64,000 nucleotides of DNA from Roridomyces roridus (taxonomy: Eukaryota > Basidiomycota > Agaricomycetes > Agaricales > Mycenaceae). Shown here one piece after another: positions 47,272-58,333 of this stretch. A program made the translations under genes and the position numbers. The stretch spans positions 1-64,000 of the forward strand of contig JARKIF010000022.1 in assembly GCA_029378245.1 (NCBI GenBank), written 5' to 3'. The notes below the pieces were generated by a model. That model did not search any database. It saw only the letters and a list, made by a program, of their open reading frames with translations, and was not told where the DNA came from. How positions within the stretch are numbered: the first letter of the stretch is position 1; each line of letters opens with the position of its first letter.

Positions 47272-48862
47272 GGGCTTACAGAAACTGCCGCACTGCCGCA
47301 CTTTTGCCGCAGCAGCTACCGCACTGAACCGCGTGGTGCCGCACTGATGTCACACTACCGCAGTGTCACGCTTTGGTCGCAGCTGCGGCAGTTTGCTTAA
47401 AGGTGCTACCAAACTTAAAATGAGATTAACGGCTGAATTTGTAGCCTACTACCTGAGGACTCTTTCACTGGTGTCCGTTTTTGAAAAAGGCAAGTGGGTT
47501 GCGAGTTAAACCAATTTTAATGAACATCGGCTAAAGTGGGTACTAGTAAGTCGAGCCTGTTTCGAACGATGAAGGGCCACCAAAATGCGTGCAAATGCTT
47601 TGTGGGTAATCTACCGGATGCCTTCTGACTACCAATGCCTCCGAGAGTAGTCAGCAGCTCGGAACTGATTTCAATTTGTGCATTCACGTTGTGTGACCTT
47701 GTTTGGTGCACGCTCCTTGGCTTGAACCGCCACCATCGCCGAGATAGTTCTGGTCCCGGCGGACCACGCTCACGAATCTTCGGTCTTCCATCGGCCTCTG
47801 TGATTCATCCTGATCCAGTTCAAAGTTCAGAATATTGGCCTGGAGAGTCTAGAGCTGCAGTTGAAGATGCTGGTGAGTTCATTCCGCTCATTTGCCACCC
47901 TCCTGTGGCTCAGATATTGGGTCGCGCTCCAGTACTTGTCGATCAGGCAAAAGGCAAAGCCGATTCGCCGTGCAACATTGAATGCGCAAGGAGATAAACT
48001 TGAAGTTGACTGGGTCGGTGACACCAAGTCATACAGGCCTTTTGCTCGAAAGCAGGTGCCGTGACACTGCCGCAACTGATGCTCCGAGCGTACGATTAGT
48101 CTAAACCATCGCAAAATTGACTATCTGGGTGCCCCGAGGGAGTTACGCCCTCGGAACAGCTGCCACTTTGTTCGACACATTTACTTAAAAACTGATTTAT
48201 CTCCTGTTTGAACTTTCGCACTCGGAAACGATCAACGGCAGCTTGGATGAGAACAAACCATCCATCCAAGGGTGTCCATGTCTCGAGAGGAAAAAATTTA
48301 GAGCAAAGTGCGGTAGTTTACAACTGCTGCTGAATTGTCACACTGCCGCATTGTCACGCCGCTTAGGTGCCGCACTGCGGTGCGGCAGTTACCGCTTTAC
48401 CGCAGCTTCCAAAAATTTGCCGCGACTTTTTCGTTCAGCTGCCGCACTGTAAGTGGTACTTTACCGCAGTTGACCGCAAGGTGCCGCACTGGACCGATTT
48501 AAGTATGTAAGTATAGTTGAAAATTTGGATGATCTCTGTTCGATTTGGGGTTCTGTGGGACTCCAGATACCATACCTTTCCCTTGATAGGTGAATCATGC
48601 AGAGGGCAGGCTCCAACTCTAAATCCAAGTTCAAAATCAGATGAAACAGGCTCAATTACAGGTTCTTTGCGACTCCAGATACAATGGCTTAACGTACGAC
48701 AGCCCAACATGCTTAGGGAAGTCTTCGACCATATACAACAGCTTGCTGTGAATTTACCTACCGCAGCTGCATGCCGCACCACTACCGCAACTACCGCAGC
48801 TGCATGCCGCACCACTACCGCAACTACCGCTGCGGCAGCAGTGCGGTAGTTTCTGTAGGCCC
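47272..48862. mobile_element. Inverted-repeat element with 9-bp target duplication, 1.59 kb
   Basis: GTCCCACAG flanks both ends directly (47263-47271 and 48863-48871). The left end begins GGGCTTACAGAAACTGCCGC and the right end, inverted, GGGCCTACAGAAACTACCGC. Both terminal regions (47280-47400 and 48300-48850) are packed with TGCCGCACT and TACCGCAGT words in both orientations, like subterminal binding repeats. A 9-bp duplication fits the Mutator-like group; an 8-bp reading would fit hAT. No transposase was recognised inside. It inserted just downstream of the STE3 gene. Confidence 0.7.
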
Positions 48863-48871
48863 GTCCCACAG

Positions 48872-49410
48872 GTGAGATGTTTACATCAGAAATAATCCGT
48901 AGAAGTGCTACATGGCCGCACAGGAGCCGCGCGCACTGTAATGGAATATGAAATGAAATACATCAGGAATCGAAGGGAGGCTCCTGAGCCACAAATGACC
49001 ATCTCATCTGAGTATCTCGATTTCCTCTACTCCCAGGGACTGGAACCTCATGATCTGGATGGAAGCATGAATGATTCTTGGATTCTGTTGAAACTGGGCA
49101 ATGAAATCTCCGGCCGGTTCTCCATTCATGATTGTCTCACCATTCGTGTATGCGTGGAGCTATTAGCGTCTTGGGATCAGTCATTCAGTGATGGAGCTTC
49201 GAGTTGATCATTCGCCGACCCAGCGGAAGTTAGAATCCAGCGTTTTTCATTTCATTGTCAATCTTTTGTGTTTGGAGCAGCGACACAAAGTCATCAGAAA
49301 AGCTTCGGGTCTCATCACAGTTCGAGGATACCTTCATCTGAGATTGAAAGGATGGTGATGCAACGCACATCGTATCCAGATGTGTTAATAAAGCTACAAG
49401 TTGAGCGCCG
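48872..49410. other. Intergenic, nothing recognised
   Basis: An open frame at 48905-49207 reads through without a motif. No other signal was seen. Confidence 0.35.
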
Positions 49411-49950
49411 TTGGATTCAAGCCAGCGCACATGTACACACGGAATCTTTATTCTGTTAGCTGGCGCGAGCGCGAGCATCTTTCTTCACAATTCTTTCTCC
49501 GCCACTCTTTCCTTGACTCTTGACTCATTCCCTTGTCGCTCGTTTCCTTCCCCCACAACCCCTCCATGCGCATTGCGCGTTCTAGCCCTCTTGTGCATCA
49601 TATTTCCCACTATCCTTGCATTTCCATTGCCTGCCCACCACCATCCAAACCACCCAGAGGCGAATCCGACGACGCCGTCGACAGCAGGCGAAGTAAGCCG
49701 CTCTTATTTCTGAACAAACAGATACTGAGATCCGCCTGTTTGTCTGTTTCAGAGACCGGCGCCACATGGACAGGAATTTGAGCCGATCGGCTGCGTCCCG
49801 GGTCAATCTTGGACTGCCGCTGTGAACGTAGTTTGTGCGCAAAATGATCATCGAGTGCTCCAACCGCTGTCGATATGTTCAGACATGGAGAACGGGAGAA
49901 AGTTTCAAACTTTGGGATTTCGCTTGGTCACCTTTCCGTGGAAAAATTAA
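49411..49950 (+). CDS. Possible two-exon secreted protein
   Basis: Exon 49411-49692 ends in a hydrophobic run (ALRVLALLCIIFPTILAFPL) followed by His/Pro-rich sequence. A 60-nt intron (49693-49752) joins in phase to 49753-49950 (RPAPHGQEFEPIGCVPG...). The hydrophobic run followed by APLP/AFPLP-like sequence recalls the small secreted protein at 33880. The true start is unclear: the in-frame ATG at 49411 puts the hydrophobic run deep inside, and no ATG lies directly before it. Weak evidence only. Confidence 0.25.
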
Positions 49951-50344
49951 ATGGCACTGCCTTATGGACAAGCCGGGAGTCGAACCTAAGCTCGAATGGA
50001 CATTTCTATTGTTCCCCTCTTTGCAGGGAGCAGCACTCCCCACCAAACAGCGTGTCGGTTCAATAATGGTCCAGATCTCTAGGTCGTTTCCACTTTCCAT
50101 GCTCAGACACTCGAGATTCGAGCAAACGGATATTCGAATAGTATACACGACTGATCAAGATACAAGATTATGCAGGCTTCCTCCCGCTTTCATTGGCGGG
50201 CTGCGATCCGCCAACCATGGCCGCCGCCTCCACCTCCATCCAAGAGACCGCGCTCGTCGTGTAAAGTAACTGCAAAAATCGCATCTCGATCCATTCCCTT
50301 GCCGTCTGCTCAATCGAATAGACCGCCGCCGAACTATATCAAGG

Positions 50345-50783
50345 TCAAATCTCCGGGAGTAAGTAAGCAAAAGTAGCAGAGTCACGCACCATATCACCGT
50401 CCGAATCATCATCCGACTGCGGGTCCGGGTCCTGCTCAGGTGTCTTTACGTCCGTCTTGTCGGTCTGCGCCTCCGCGAGCTTCGCGGGGTTCGCGGGGTT
50501 CACAGCCCCGGTAGGAGCAGTGCCCACAGAAACCGAGGAGAGCATATCCTTGACGTTCTTCCCCTCGAGCGCTTTCGCGAGGAGGGTTGCCCAGATGGGT
50601 TCGAGCTCGATGTTGGCGGCGGTGGTGAGTGTGAGGATCTTGGATGCCTGTATGTCGTGAGGGAGGGAGGTCAAGTGGAATCAAGGCAGGGAGATGATGA
50701 GTGGGACGTACGGTGATTTCGACGTCGGCGTCGGCGAGGATGAGGGCTGCGTAGGTGGCTGCGAGGTCGGTGGGGTTGGACAT
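50345..50783 (-). CDS. 60S acidic ribosomal protein P1-like, altered C terminus
   Basis: Exons 50712-50783 and 50390-50647 encode [24 protein letters not shown], then [20 protein letters not shown] and [19 protein letters not shown]. This is the N-terminal dimerisation domain of stalk protein P1, at the usual position of the first intron. The hinge is short of the normal Ala/Gly run and reads [20 protein letters not shown]. The tail is acidic ([11 protein letters not shown]). P1 proteins end in a DDDMGFGLFD-type motif that binds elongation factors. Here the GTGCGT donor after GDM leads to an acceptor at 50351-50352, and the last exon reads only Ile-stop, although the next bases (ATTTGACCTTGA) look like an eroded GFDLF sequence in another frame. 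So this is either a diverged paralogue or a decaying copy; about 111 residues. Confidence 0.75.
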
Positions 50784-52029
50784 TGTGAAGTGGATTTGGA
50801 GAGGGAGGTATGTAAGAAGCTGGTGTGAGCAGGTGACTCTGGTGGATCGGGCAGTTTTTATACTCTACGAGAGGGGAGGAGTGCGGAGCCGCCAGATGTT
50901 GCGGTACCGGGCTTTTCGGTGTCATATTGATTCCAGGACCTACAACGCTCTCGTAGGCAGTATCCAATTCTGGCGTGAGTTCATCAACTTGGAGTCTGAA
51001 CAAGACTTGATACTCAAGTTACATCGAAGCCAGCGTGAGGTGGGGCGTGTCCACCGACCTGAACCCGGTCTATAGACCTACAAAAGAAACAGACTGGAGA
51101 GTCAACCCCGCGCTCCCGACCGATTTTCGGTGTTTCAGTGAGTCAAGATGACCTGTACGTTTGACTCTGAGAATGACTGCACCATGATCATCCATTCCAC
51201 AATTCGGAGATCCGCCGGTCACTGCTATGCACTCTGGCGCAGGCCCTGCAGAGATCAAGTGTCGCCCAGCGAACAAGTGCCGCCATCACTCGGCTGATCC
51301 GCCCATCAAGCCGTGTGTTCGCGCCGTAATTTGTTATCTGGTTGTTTCCACAATATGATACTCTAAAGCCCTCGGGACTTCAAGTCTTTCGGGCACCGAA
51401 CCGTCCATGAACAACATCCGCCATCTGATGACACTGTTGATCCGCCCGCGGGTCGCCCCATCCACGTGTGTCCGACTCCCTTGAATCTTCAACGGAGCTG
51501 GATAGGCAATTCTTTCAATTGGTCCGCCTCCTGTTCGTAGCATTAACGACAACAGGAAACAAGCGGGAAAGTTTGACGTTCCGCTTCTCTCAGATCTGCC
51601 CGACGGAAGGTCCAAGATAATCCGACGGAGTTCAAGTATAACCTGCTCCACGAATGTATTAGCGAGGTGTAATTAAACCCTGGTCCCCTAAGCGACAGAA
51701 CGGACGTGGGTTCACAACCGATGCCCGTGTTCCCGACCTCGAGGCTCGAACGTGCTATGTCCATTGTGGCACAGGTTTAGCGCAGAAAACCTCTTTTTTC
51801 TCTCGACTCGCAGCCAGAAATCTACGCTCCAAGTCGGGCGGACATCCCGAGCATCGAGGCGATACCACTGCCTCGATGAGCAAGTGCGGTGATTCACTGC
51901 CTCATCGGGATTGATGCGCGGCGTCCCATCAAACACCGCTTGACCTCTTCTATTTATTCGGCTCGCCCATTCCCGCCTTGTCATCTCCCTCAATCCACCT
52001 TACTACCACCTCCACCACACCCAGCAAAG
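50784..52029. other. Intergenic, nothing recognised
   Basis: The left end is the promoter side of the P1-like gene; the right end is a CT-rich leader (51950-52025) before the CipC-like gene. No supported gene lies between them. Confidence 0.4.
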
Positions 52030-52911
52030 ATGGGCTTCTTCGAGAACGACGACGACTATCGCAGACACGAAGAGGCTTGGAGAACGGTGCGTCCCTCCGC
52101 CTCGTCATGAAGCCACCCCTGATTGTCTCGGATGTCTAGGTCGAGCAGGCTAGGCTGCACCCCGAGCACCACCAGGCCAAGCTCTCGCACGAGCTCATCT
52201 CTGGTGCCGCTGCATTCGCTGTATGTCCACCCTCGCGCCCATCGATTTCATCGTCGCTGACATCCCACGAGGCTGCCAAGATGTACGAACACCACCTTGA
52301 GAAGGAGGGCAAGCCCGTCGATCACGCCAACGCCAAGGCACTCCTCGCTGGGTTTGCTGGATTCTACATCGATAAGCTCGTCGAGACCAAGGGCGTGCGT
52401 CTCCTCCTTTCCTCTCCTCTCCCGATCTTGCGTACTAAACACGCTGCAGGCCGACGCATGGGAAGGCCACAAGAACAAAGAAGAAGCCAAAGCAGAAGCA
52501 GCCCGCCACCTCGAACAACAATACACCGCCGAAGCCCACGAGCGGTGGAACGCCGAGCACGACCACTGGCATGCTCAAGGCGGCCCTCAAGGCTACGCGC
52601 CCCCGCCTCCCAACTATGGCTATGTGGCACCGGGATTCATGACACCTCAGCAGCTCGCTCAGCCTTACTACCCCAATATGCCCTATGCCCCCCCTCCGAT
52701 GGGATATGCTCCGGGCTGGGCGCCCCCGCCGCCTCCCATGGCTTATGCTCAGCCTGGGTATGCCCCGCCGGGCGTTGTTTATGAGCAGCCTGTCATGCAT
52801 CATCATGGCCACATGGGGCGCATGGAACGTCGGGAGGAGCGCATGGAGGAGCGGAGGGAGGAGCGGAGGGAGGGCTTTGGGTTCGGCCGGGGCCGTCATG
52901 AACGCTGGTGA
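52030..52911 (+). CDS. CipC-like (DUF3759) stress protein with long Pro/Gly/Tyr tail
   Basis: Four exons, 52030-52086, 52140-52220, 52272-52394 and 52450-52911, all phase 0, give 240 residues. The first 100 residues match CipC-like proteins: GFFENDDDYRRHEEAWRT, HHQAKLSHELISGAAAFAAA, KMYEHHLEKEGKPVDHANAK, ALLAGFAGFYIDKLVETKG. After about residue 125 the chain becomes rich in Pro, Gly and Tyr (GYAPPPPNYGYVAPG, PPPMGYAPGWAPPPPP), then His/Met, and ends in an Arg/Glu-rich helix (MERREERMEERREERREGFG). Family knowledge: CipC was found as a concanamycin-induced protein in Aspergillus, and homologues respond to stress or to competitors; the biochemical role is unknown. Most relatives I recall are about 110-130 residues, so the low-complexity tail is an extension. 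The CT-rich leader suggests strong expression. Confidence 0.82.
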
Positions 52912-53521
52912 GTGAGCGGTGTGTGAAGATGCCAATGTAAATGCATCCGATGTATGTGCGATAGTTCCGGTTTCATTGCTATGAATCAATTTCACTTCTC
53001 TCTTCTCCTTGCTTCAGATTTCGTGATTCGTTGTCCTCGTATTTGAATCGGTTGTGAGCCTTCTCTGCCCCTCTGCCGCTTCCCGCCAGTCGTCGGTTCA
53101 GTATGTCTATCTGTGGGCAAATCATGCCTCCGCACCTTCAAGTTGTCTAGCGCTCCTTGGCGGTGGCTGTAGAGCGGTTTGCGCCGCAGGGATGCAATTC
53201 TGCGAAGAAGGTGCAAAGTATCAAGTCGTTTTGTCCGAGTGCCAGCGGGCCAAGGTAGCGAAACGGATTCACGACAGCTCTGTACGTCCCATCCAACCAG
53301 TTCCATCTTTTCAAATATACTGACAATGACATTCCGGAGGTCACGTCCTGAAACTTCGGGAGCATCATTGTCTACCTGCCAGTTGGCTCGCGTTCAACAA
53401 CAATTCCGTCTTTCGAGTTATTACAGAGCGAGACTTTGCGTATGCGTCCCCACACAGAACGAGTTGGTTTCCGTGACTCTGGCTGTCTCACCTACTGTAT
53501 TCATGAGCTCGAGATCTTGTG
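52912..53521. other. Intergenic, nothing recognised
   Basis: Between the CipC-like gene and the tRNA-like cluster. No coding frame with motifs. Confidence 0.4.
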
Positions 53522-53613
53522 AACCCAATGGTGAAATGAATCGCGTCTGCTCACAATCCATCGCCCTCAATGTTGAATGGCAGAAGGTTCCCGTTCGAAT
53601 CGGGGTTGGGGTC
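53522..53613 (+). ncRNA. tRNA-like unit 1
   Basis: AACCCAA at the 5' side faces TTGGGGT at the 3' side (one mismatch). A TGGTGAAATG box-A-like stretch follows. TCTGC and GCAGA can form an anticodon-type stem around a loop of about 29 bases, and TCCCG TTCGAAT CGGGG forms a T arm and B box. A T-rich run (CTCTTTTCTTCC) lies 20 bases downstream. The oversized loop has no T at the usual position 33, so it is not a standard tRNA. Confidence 0.5.
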
Positions 53614-53747
53614 TGAGATGCTCCGAGTCACTCTTTTCTTCCAGCCATGTTCGCATTGAACTGTTCCGAATCTCATATTTGCAGTACACAGATATACTAG
53701 TAGGCTCCGATATGCAGCATCTCAATCGTCAATCCAGTGGTCTTGCG

Positions 53748-53844
53748 AACCCGAAGGCGAAACGAATCGCGTCTGTTCAAACTAATATGTCTGTCTCTTC
53801 CAGTTGAATGGCAGAAGTCTCCCGTTCGAATCGGGATTGGGCTC
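53748..53844 (+). ncRNA. tRNA-like unit 2
   Basis: AACCCGA faces TTGGGCT. The D-arm-like segment is GCGAAACGAATCGC, with a 4-bp GCGA/TCGC stem. TCTGT and GCAGA flank a loop of about 33 bases. The T arm is a perfect TCCCG TTCGAAT CGGGA. TTTTTTC follows 13 bases downstream, as a Pol III terminator would. Confidence 0.55.
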
Positions 53845-53849
53845 TGCCG

Positions 53850-54840
53850 TCTGGCCTGCCTTTTTTCTTTGGTAAAGCACTGTGCATCGGTACACCTCCG
53901 CTGTTTTTCTCCCAATTATGTAAATTTGCCTGATTCTGGGTCCCCCAGGATCGGTAACGTTCACTGACGATATGGCGACAAAGCTCTCCGATACCGTCGT
54001 CGCAGATGTTTCATGCTCAATTGTCGGAAGGTGCGTCTCACCTACTATCTATTCAGATATCCCACTCTGAATGAAAAATAGCCCAAGCGAGTACGTGGAG
54101 ACGTTCGAAGTTGAGTGCGGGAAAGTGGTGCATGGTCTTTTCTTTCTCGTTTCCTCCGTGATTTGCTGAATGCAGAGTGTTGCAGCTATGCAACAAATCT
54201 CATCTTCACGAACGGACGCACTCGTGTTCCATACCGGAGCAGTTTACACAACAAAAACGGGATGGGCGCAGGACCACGATGAGTACTACGACCACAGCTA
54301 CGCGCAGATGGATTCCACCCATTCTCTCGCACTCCTCACCCCCAATCTCAATGTCAATCCTCCCCGGTCTCAAGAGCTCCCTCCCATGCGAAACAGCACG
54401 AGACCGGCAGTGGCAACGGCGATGCCAACCAATCACTGCATTTTGCCCATTTCTAGGCAAGGGGTAATCTAGGTTCTACGAGGTTGGGTCTGGGTTTGTC
54501 TGGGTTTGTGTAGGTTGATTTACCTTGCTCGGGCTTGGTCTGAACCGGGGATTAATCTAGGTTCTACGAGGTGTCCTCGACCAACCTTGCCGTAGAGTCT
54601 TCTGCGGAGCGGAGTGGGTGGTGGTTCAGCATGGGAATGGGGGTCAGCGGTTGCGTGAGCAGGATGAGGATAACAGCGGGCGAGGGGGTGCGTCCAGGGA
54701 GGGAGATGGCCCAGATGCGGAGGGAGAGAAGGTGAAGCAGGCTCAATTGAGCGATGGGGAGGGGAAGGGGGAAGTGTGGCGCGATCGTGAAAGGGTGGAG
54801 CTATGAGCGAGCAAATACCCCGCGTTCATGATCATGGGAT
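53850..54840. other. Spacer within the tRNA-like cluster, with a 20-bp direct repeat
   Basis: Unrelated sequence separates units 2 and 3. TAATCTAGGTTCTACGAGGT occurs at about 54464 and again at about 54552 in the same orientation, with TCTGGGTTTG repeats between. No gene was seen. Confidence 0.4.
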
Positions 54841-54847
54841 CTTGGGA

Positions 54848-54939
54848 AACCCAATGGCGAAACTAATCGCGTCTGCTCACGATAAGCGGTCTCTATCGTT
54901 GAGTGGCAGAAGTCTCCCGTTCGAATCGGGATTGGGCTC
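54848..54939 (+). ncRNA. tRNA-like unit 3
   Basis: AACCCAA faces TTGGGCT. The box A region is TGGCGAAACT with a GCGA/TCGC stem. TCTGC/GCAGA flanks a 29-base loop that starts TCA and ends TTGAGTG. The T arm is TCCCG TTCGAAT CGGGA. A run of 12 T followed by a run of 11 A begins about 20 bases downstream. Confidence 0.55.
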
Positions 54940-55033
54940 TAGATTTGTCATTCAACACGCTTTTTTTTTTTAAAAAAAAAAGCTGCGTTGAAATTGAAGT
55001 GTTCCAGATCCTCCGTCATATCCAGCGCATGCG

Positions 55034-55135
55034 AGCCCAATGGCGAAGTCAATCGCGCCTGCTCAGAATTCATCATCCGGATATTGAGCTCCAGTGGTAA
55101 TGGCAGAAGGTTCCGTTGGAACAGGGATCGGGTCT
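55034..55135 (+). ncRNA. tRNA-like unit 4, degenerate T arm
   Basis: AGCCCAA, TGGCGAAGTC, GCGA..TCGC, CCTGC and GGCAGAAG are all in place, but the T arm has decayed (TTCCGTTGGAACAGGGA) and the 3' acceptor strand reads TCGGGTCT. Confidence 0.45.
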
Positions 55136-55325
55136 CCTTCGCGCGATCTGAGGCTCTAGCTGTGTTCGAATTGACCGTTCCGCTTCACCGGATATGCCAG
55201 TGTACGCTTTGGAGACCAACTTGTTGGTGTCGCCACTGACAGGGATCGTCACTATTAGTTCAACTGAAAATTCCATTGAGGGATGTCATCTGTCCCTGTG
55301 GAATCTCGATGTGGATTCAGTGCAT

Positions 55326-55375
55326 TGAGAGGTAGAACTTGAAGTCTCCCGTTCGAATCAGGATCGGCCCGTTTG
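55326..55375 (+). ncRNA. tRNA-like unit 5, 3' half only
   Basis: AGTCTCCCGTTCGAATCAGG and ATCGGCCCG match the 3' halves of units 2 and 3. No 5' half is recognisable. Confidence 0.35.
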
Positions 55376-57048
55376 GAAGGTCGTCGGACTAGTTGCATTT
55401 TTTGTAACTGCGTTGGCAGAGGACTGTTGTATGGGTTTCGTCGGGATAGGTCCCTCCGTTCCATTATACATTATGGTCTGCGTTTGAGATGAAGCTGGTT
55501 TCAACGCGTTTGACATGAAAAGAAACTTCCACCACTAATGCAAGTCCAACATGGGCATGTGCAACCAGAGCAGTGTTCCCAGATTCTCGCCGCAGCTCCC
55601 GCCCATCGACGTTGATGTGCCGCTTCCGCGATGTTGCCGATATGCTCATCACCCTGCCAGCAAGCTAATCGCGCGAAGGCTGTGATGCGGACAACTACGG
55701 GCGAGGCGACGCGGAGGCGTACGTGGGTGCCTCGGGGCTGCTAATGCCCTTTGGCAGGACACGCATCCGGCGGCGTCTACCCAAGCCACGTATTGCACAT
55801 CTCTAGATCTAATGACTGCTGCCACCGCCAATCGGCTCCTACCCGCCGCCCCTCCCCCCTGCCTCGCGCGACGACTCCATCGGCACCAAATCATGCTGAC
55901 GCGCTCGTGACCGCGCTGACCGCGTCATGATCATCAATCACGGACAAATCAGGATCACGTTGCACGCCAAACACCGGCGACTTGTCTCCTAAGTACTCCC
56001 ATCTCTCTTCCACTCTACATCGGCCACGTATCCGCTGCACCCTCAAACACGGCCTGCTCTTCATTTCCGACTGTTCGACATCTCTCAACGTCTTCACATC
56101 ACACCAACTGTCGTGCTAGGCCCGTCCTCGGCGCGGTTCGCTCGATACTCATTCAAAATATGCGGCGGCCGCCTCTGGCTTTCAACTTGACTTTGGTGCT
56201 ACTCTCTCTCGCTTTACAGTACGGTACCCCGTCGCTTCTCTACTCCCTTTTCCAACTAATTCTGATATCGTTTGACCTGTATAAAAACCCTAGCTATCAT
56301 TTCAATACACAAGTTTTCTTCCCCCCTCGTTATCGAGCCCAGTTGCCTCGTCTCAGCAATCGCGCCGTCGTCCCCACGCTTCGTCATCGCCTCCGTTATC
56401 GTCATCGACCTCCGTCGTTGTCTCAGTCCTCGCTCCTCAACACCTGTGCCGCTTTAGCTTGCCAGGTCAGCGTTGGACGTGGTGAAACTCTCGCACACAC
56501 ATACCTCTCGACCCTTCCTGCGTCTGAGTTGTTGTTTTAGCTTGTGCACGCAGTTAGCCAGTCGTAGAGAGCGTCAATGCCCATGCCCACACACCCTTAT
56601 GGCAAGCAGTGCTGGGAGTAACAACGGTGTTTTCGCGCCCCGGGTCCAAGCCGTGCGAGCAGCCGCGGAGTTTGTCTCCTCTCTCTGCCGCCGATGCCTG
56701 GAACGCCGGGTAGGATCTACCCAAAGTGCCTGTCGACGGCGAGTGTGGCATTCGTTGGCAAGTAGCTGCGGGTGCATGGGGAAGTCAAGGGATTTCCGGT
56801 AGCTTGCATTCCCGGTTCCTGTGGGTGGCCGGTGTCCACCACGATGCATTGTGACGAGTGGCCTACAGGGAGAGGAAGAAGAGCGAGAAGGTGGATATTC
56901 ATGTGCGGCTCCTCCCATCCTTCCTCGCATACCACTGATGCTTCTTCCAGATCTCTCGGCAGTATCCTCGACCCTCTCTCGTGGGCAGTACAAATGGCTC
57001 GAGGCCAAGGATCGCCTCACCGCGACGTCGGCCTCATCTCCTTTGGCG
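55376..57048. other. Intergenic, no supported gene
   Basis: An open frame at 56160-56540 begins with a hydrophobic stretch (LTLVLLSLALQYGTPSLLYS) but has no downstream support. The remaining frames are Arg/Ser/Pro-rich on both strands and look accidental. Confidence 0.35.
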
Positions 57049-57165
57049 CATCAGGAAAACTGGGGGACACTGTATAGCACTGGAGAGTGCTGCATAGTGT
57101 CATAGTGCCCATAGACACATCCCCGCTATGCAGCACTATGCAGCACTATGCAGCGCTATGCAGTG
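57049..57165. repeat. CATCAGGAAAAC end with ATGCAGCACT tandem words (left relic)
   Basis: CATCAGGAAAACTGGGGGAC matches the terminal repeat of the hairpin MITE at 23059. The following CATAGTGCCCATAG and GCTATGCAGCACT repeats match its interior. No opposite end lies nearby. An inverted CATCAGGAAAAC end occurs 4.2 kb away at 61222-61233. Confidence 0.5.
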
Positions 57166-57929
57166 CCTGCTTGCCGACAGTTATTTCCGACAGTTCCAAA
57201 ATTATCCTCATCTTCTGCATTCCAATTTCAATTTTCCTGCACCACAGAATCTGACGCAATGTAACGGAGAAGGAACCAAGAAAATTCGGCAATTCCACTA
57301 TCTAATACACGAGTCCACGGGAAGGTAAACTACACAACAGATCCAGTCGCTGCTGCACCGCCGATTCAGACTCGAACGACACGCCAACGTCGACGCGGTC
57401 GTAAACGCGCTGAACCACAAGCCCTAGCTGCCCAATAAGTAGACACTCGCAAACGGGGGATGCCAATGGACAAACCTGAGACGGGGAATCGGCGTAGGAG
57501 GCGTCCGACTGGGGTCACATCTGCAAAACGCACTTGGCTACATAGACCTATATAGAGCACGGTAGCGCAGTAGGCTGAAAGCCATGTCCCCTCTATGATA
57601 GACACCGATAGAGTGTTTCCGCCGTAGAGCAGTAGAGCCATAGATCTATGTAGATCTATATAGACCACATGTTCTCTCATAGACACGGCTCCTAACCGAG
57701 CAATTGACACATTCAGGCCTCGGCAGTCGCTCGGCTCTCACGCCCACAGGAATCACCGGTCCACCATTGAATGACCAATAGAATATTGGAAACAAATGCA
57801 TTGCAGGTGTACATATTACATTCATACTACGCTCCCCATATGCAGACGCCGTCGCCACTTTGTCCCGCCTCGCCACCCTAGTGTCGGGGGCCTTGATGCA
57901 TAAATGTGCGAAGGGACGATCAAAGATAC

Positions 57930-58135
57930 CTGCACCATACGAACGCGTAGTGTTTTGCCGGCTACGGCTTGAAGCCCGAAGCCGGCAGAGCCGGGGTCCG
58001 GCTAAGCCGGGGTCCGGCTAAGCCGGGCCAAGCCAAGCCCAAGCCGGGTGTGCACCCCGGCTTACGGCTCCGGCTTGGGATTTCTCAAGCCCCAAGCCGG
58101 CGGCTAAGCCCCGGCTTCCAAGCCCAACTTCAGAG
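57930..58135. repeat. GC-rich CCGGCTTAAGCC-type repeat tract
   Basis: Repeated AAGCCGG, CCGGCTAAGCCGGGGT and CCCCGGCTT words in both orientations, capable of strong secondary structure. No coding content. Confidence 0.5.
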
Positions 58136-58333
58136 TTATCTCGGGAGTGTGTTGAGCAGACCACTCTGCACCCAATGTAACTGAAAAAATACTCAAGATC
58201 AGCCATTATTGGACTTTGAGTTTCTCGAGTCAAACGATAGTAGAAACATTGACAGCTGATGATCATTTAGTCTCGGGACCAGACTATATCAACTGACGAA
58301 CAAGTAAGTAGTTGTATATAGTCTGGTAGTAAA

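Noticed and set aside
48300..48850. CRISPR-like or satellite array of TACCGCAACTACCGCAG units
   Set aside because: The repeats are short, irregular and in both orientations, and belong to the subterminal region of the element at 47272-48862; the organism is eukaryotic.
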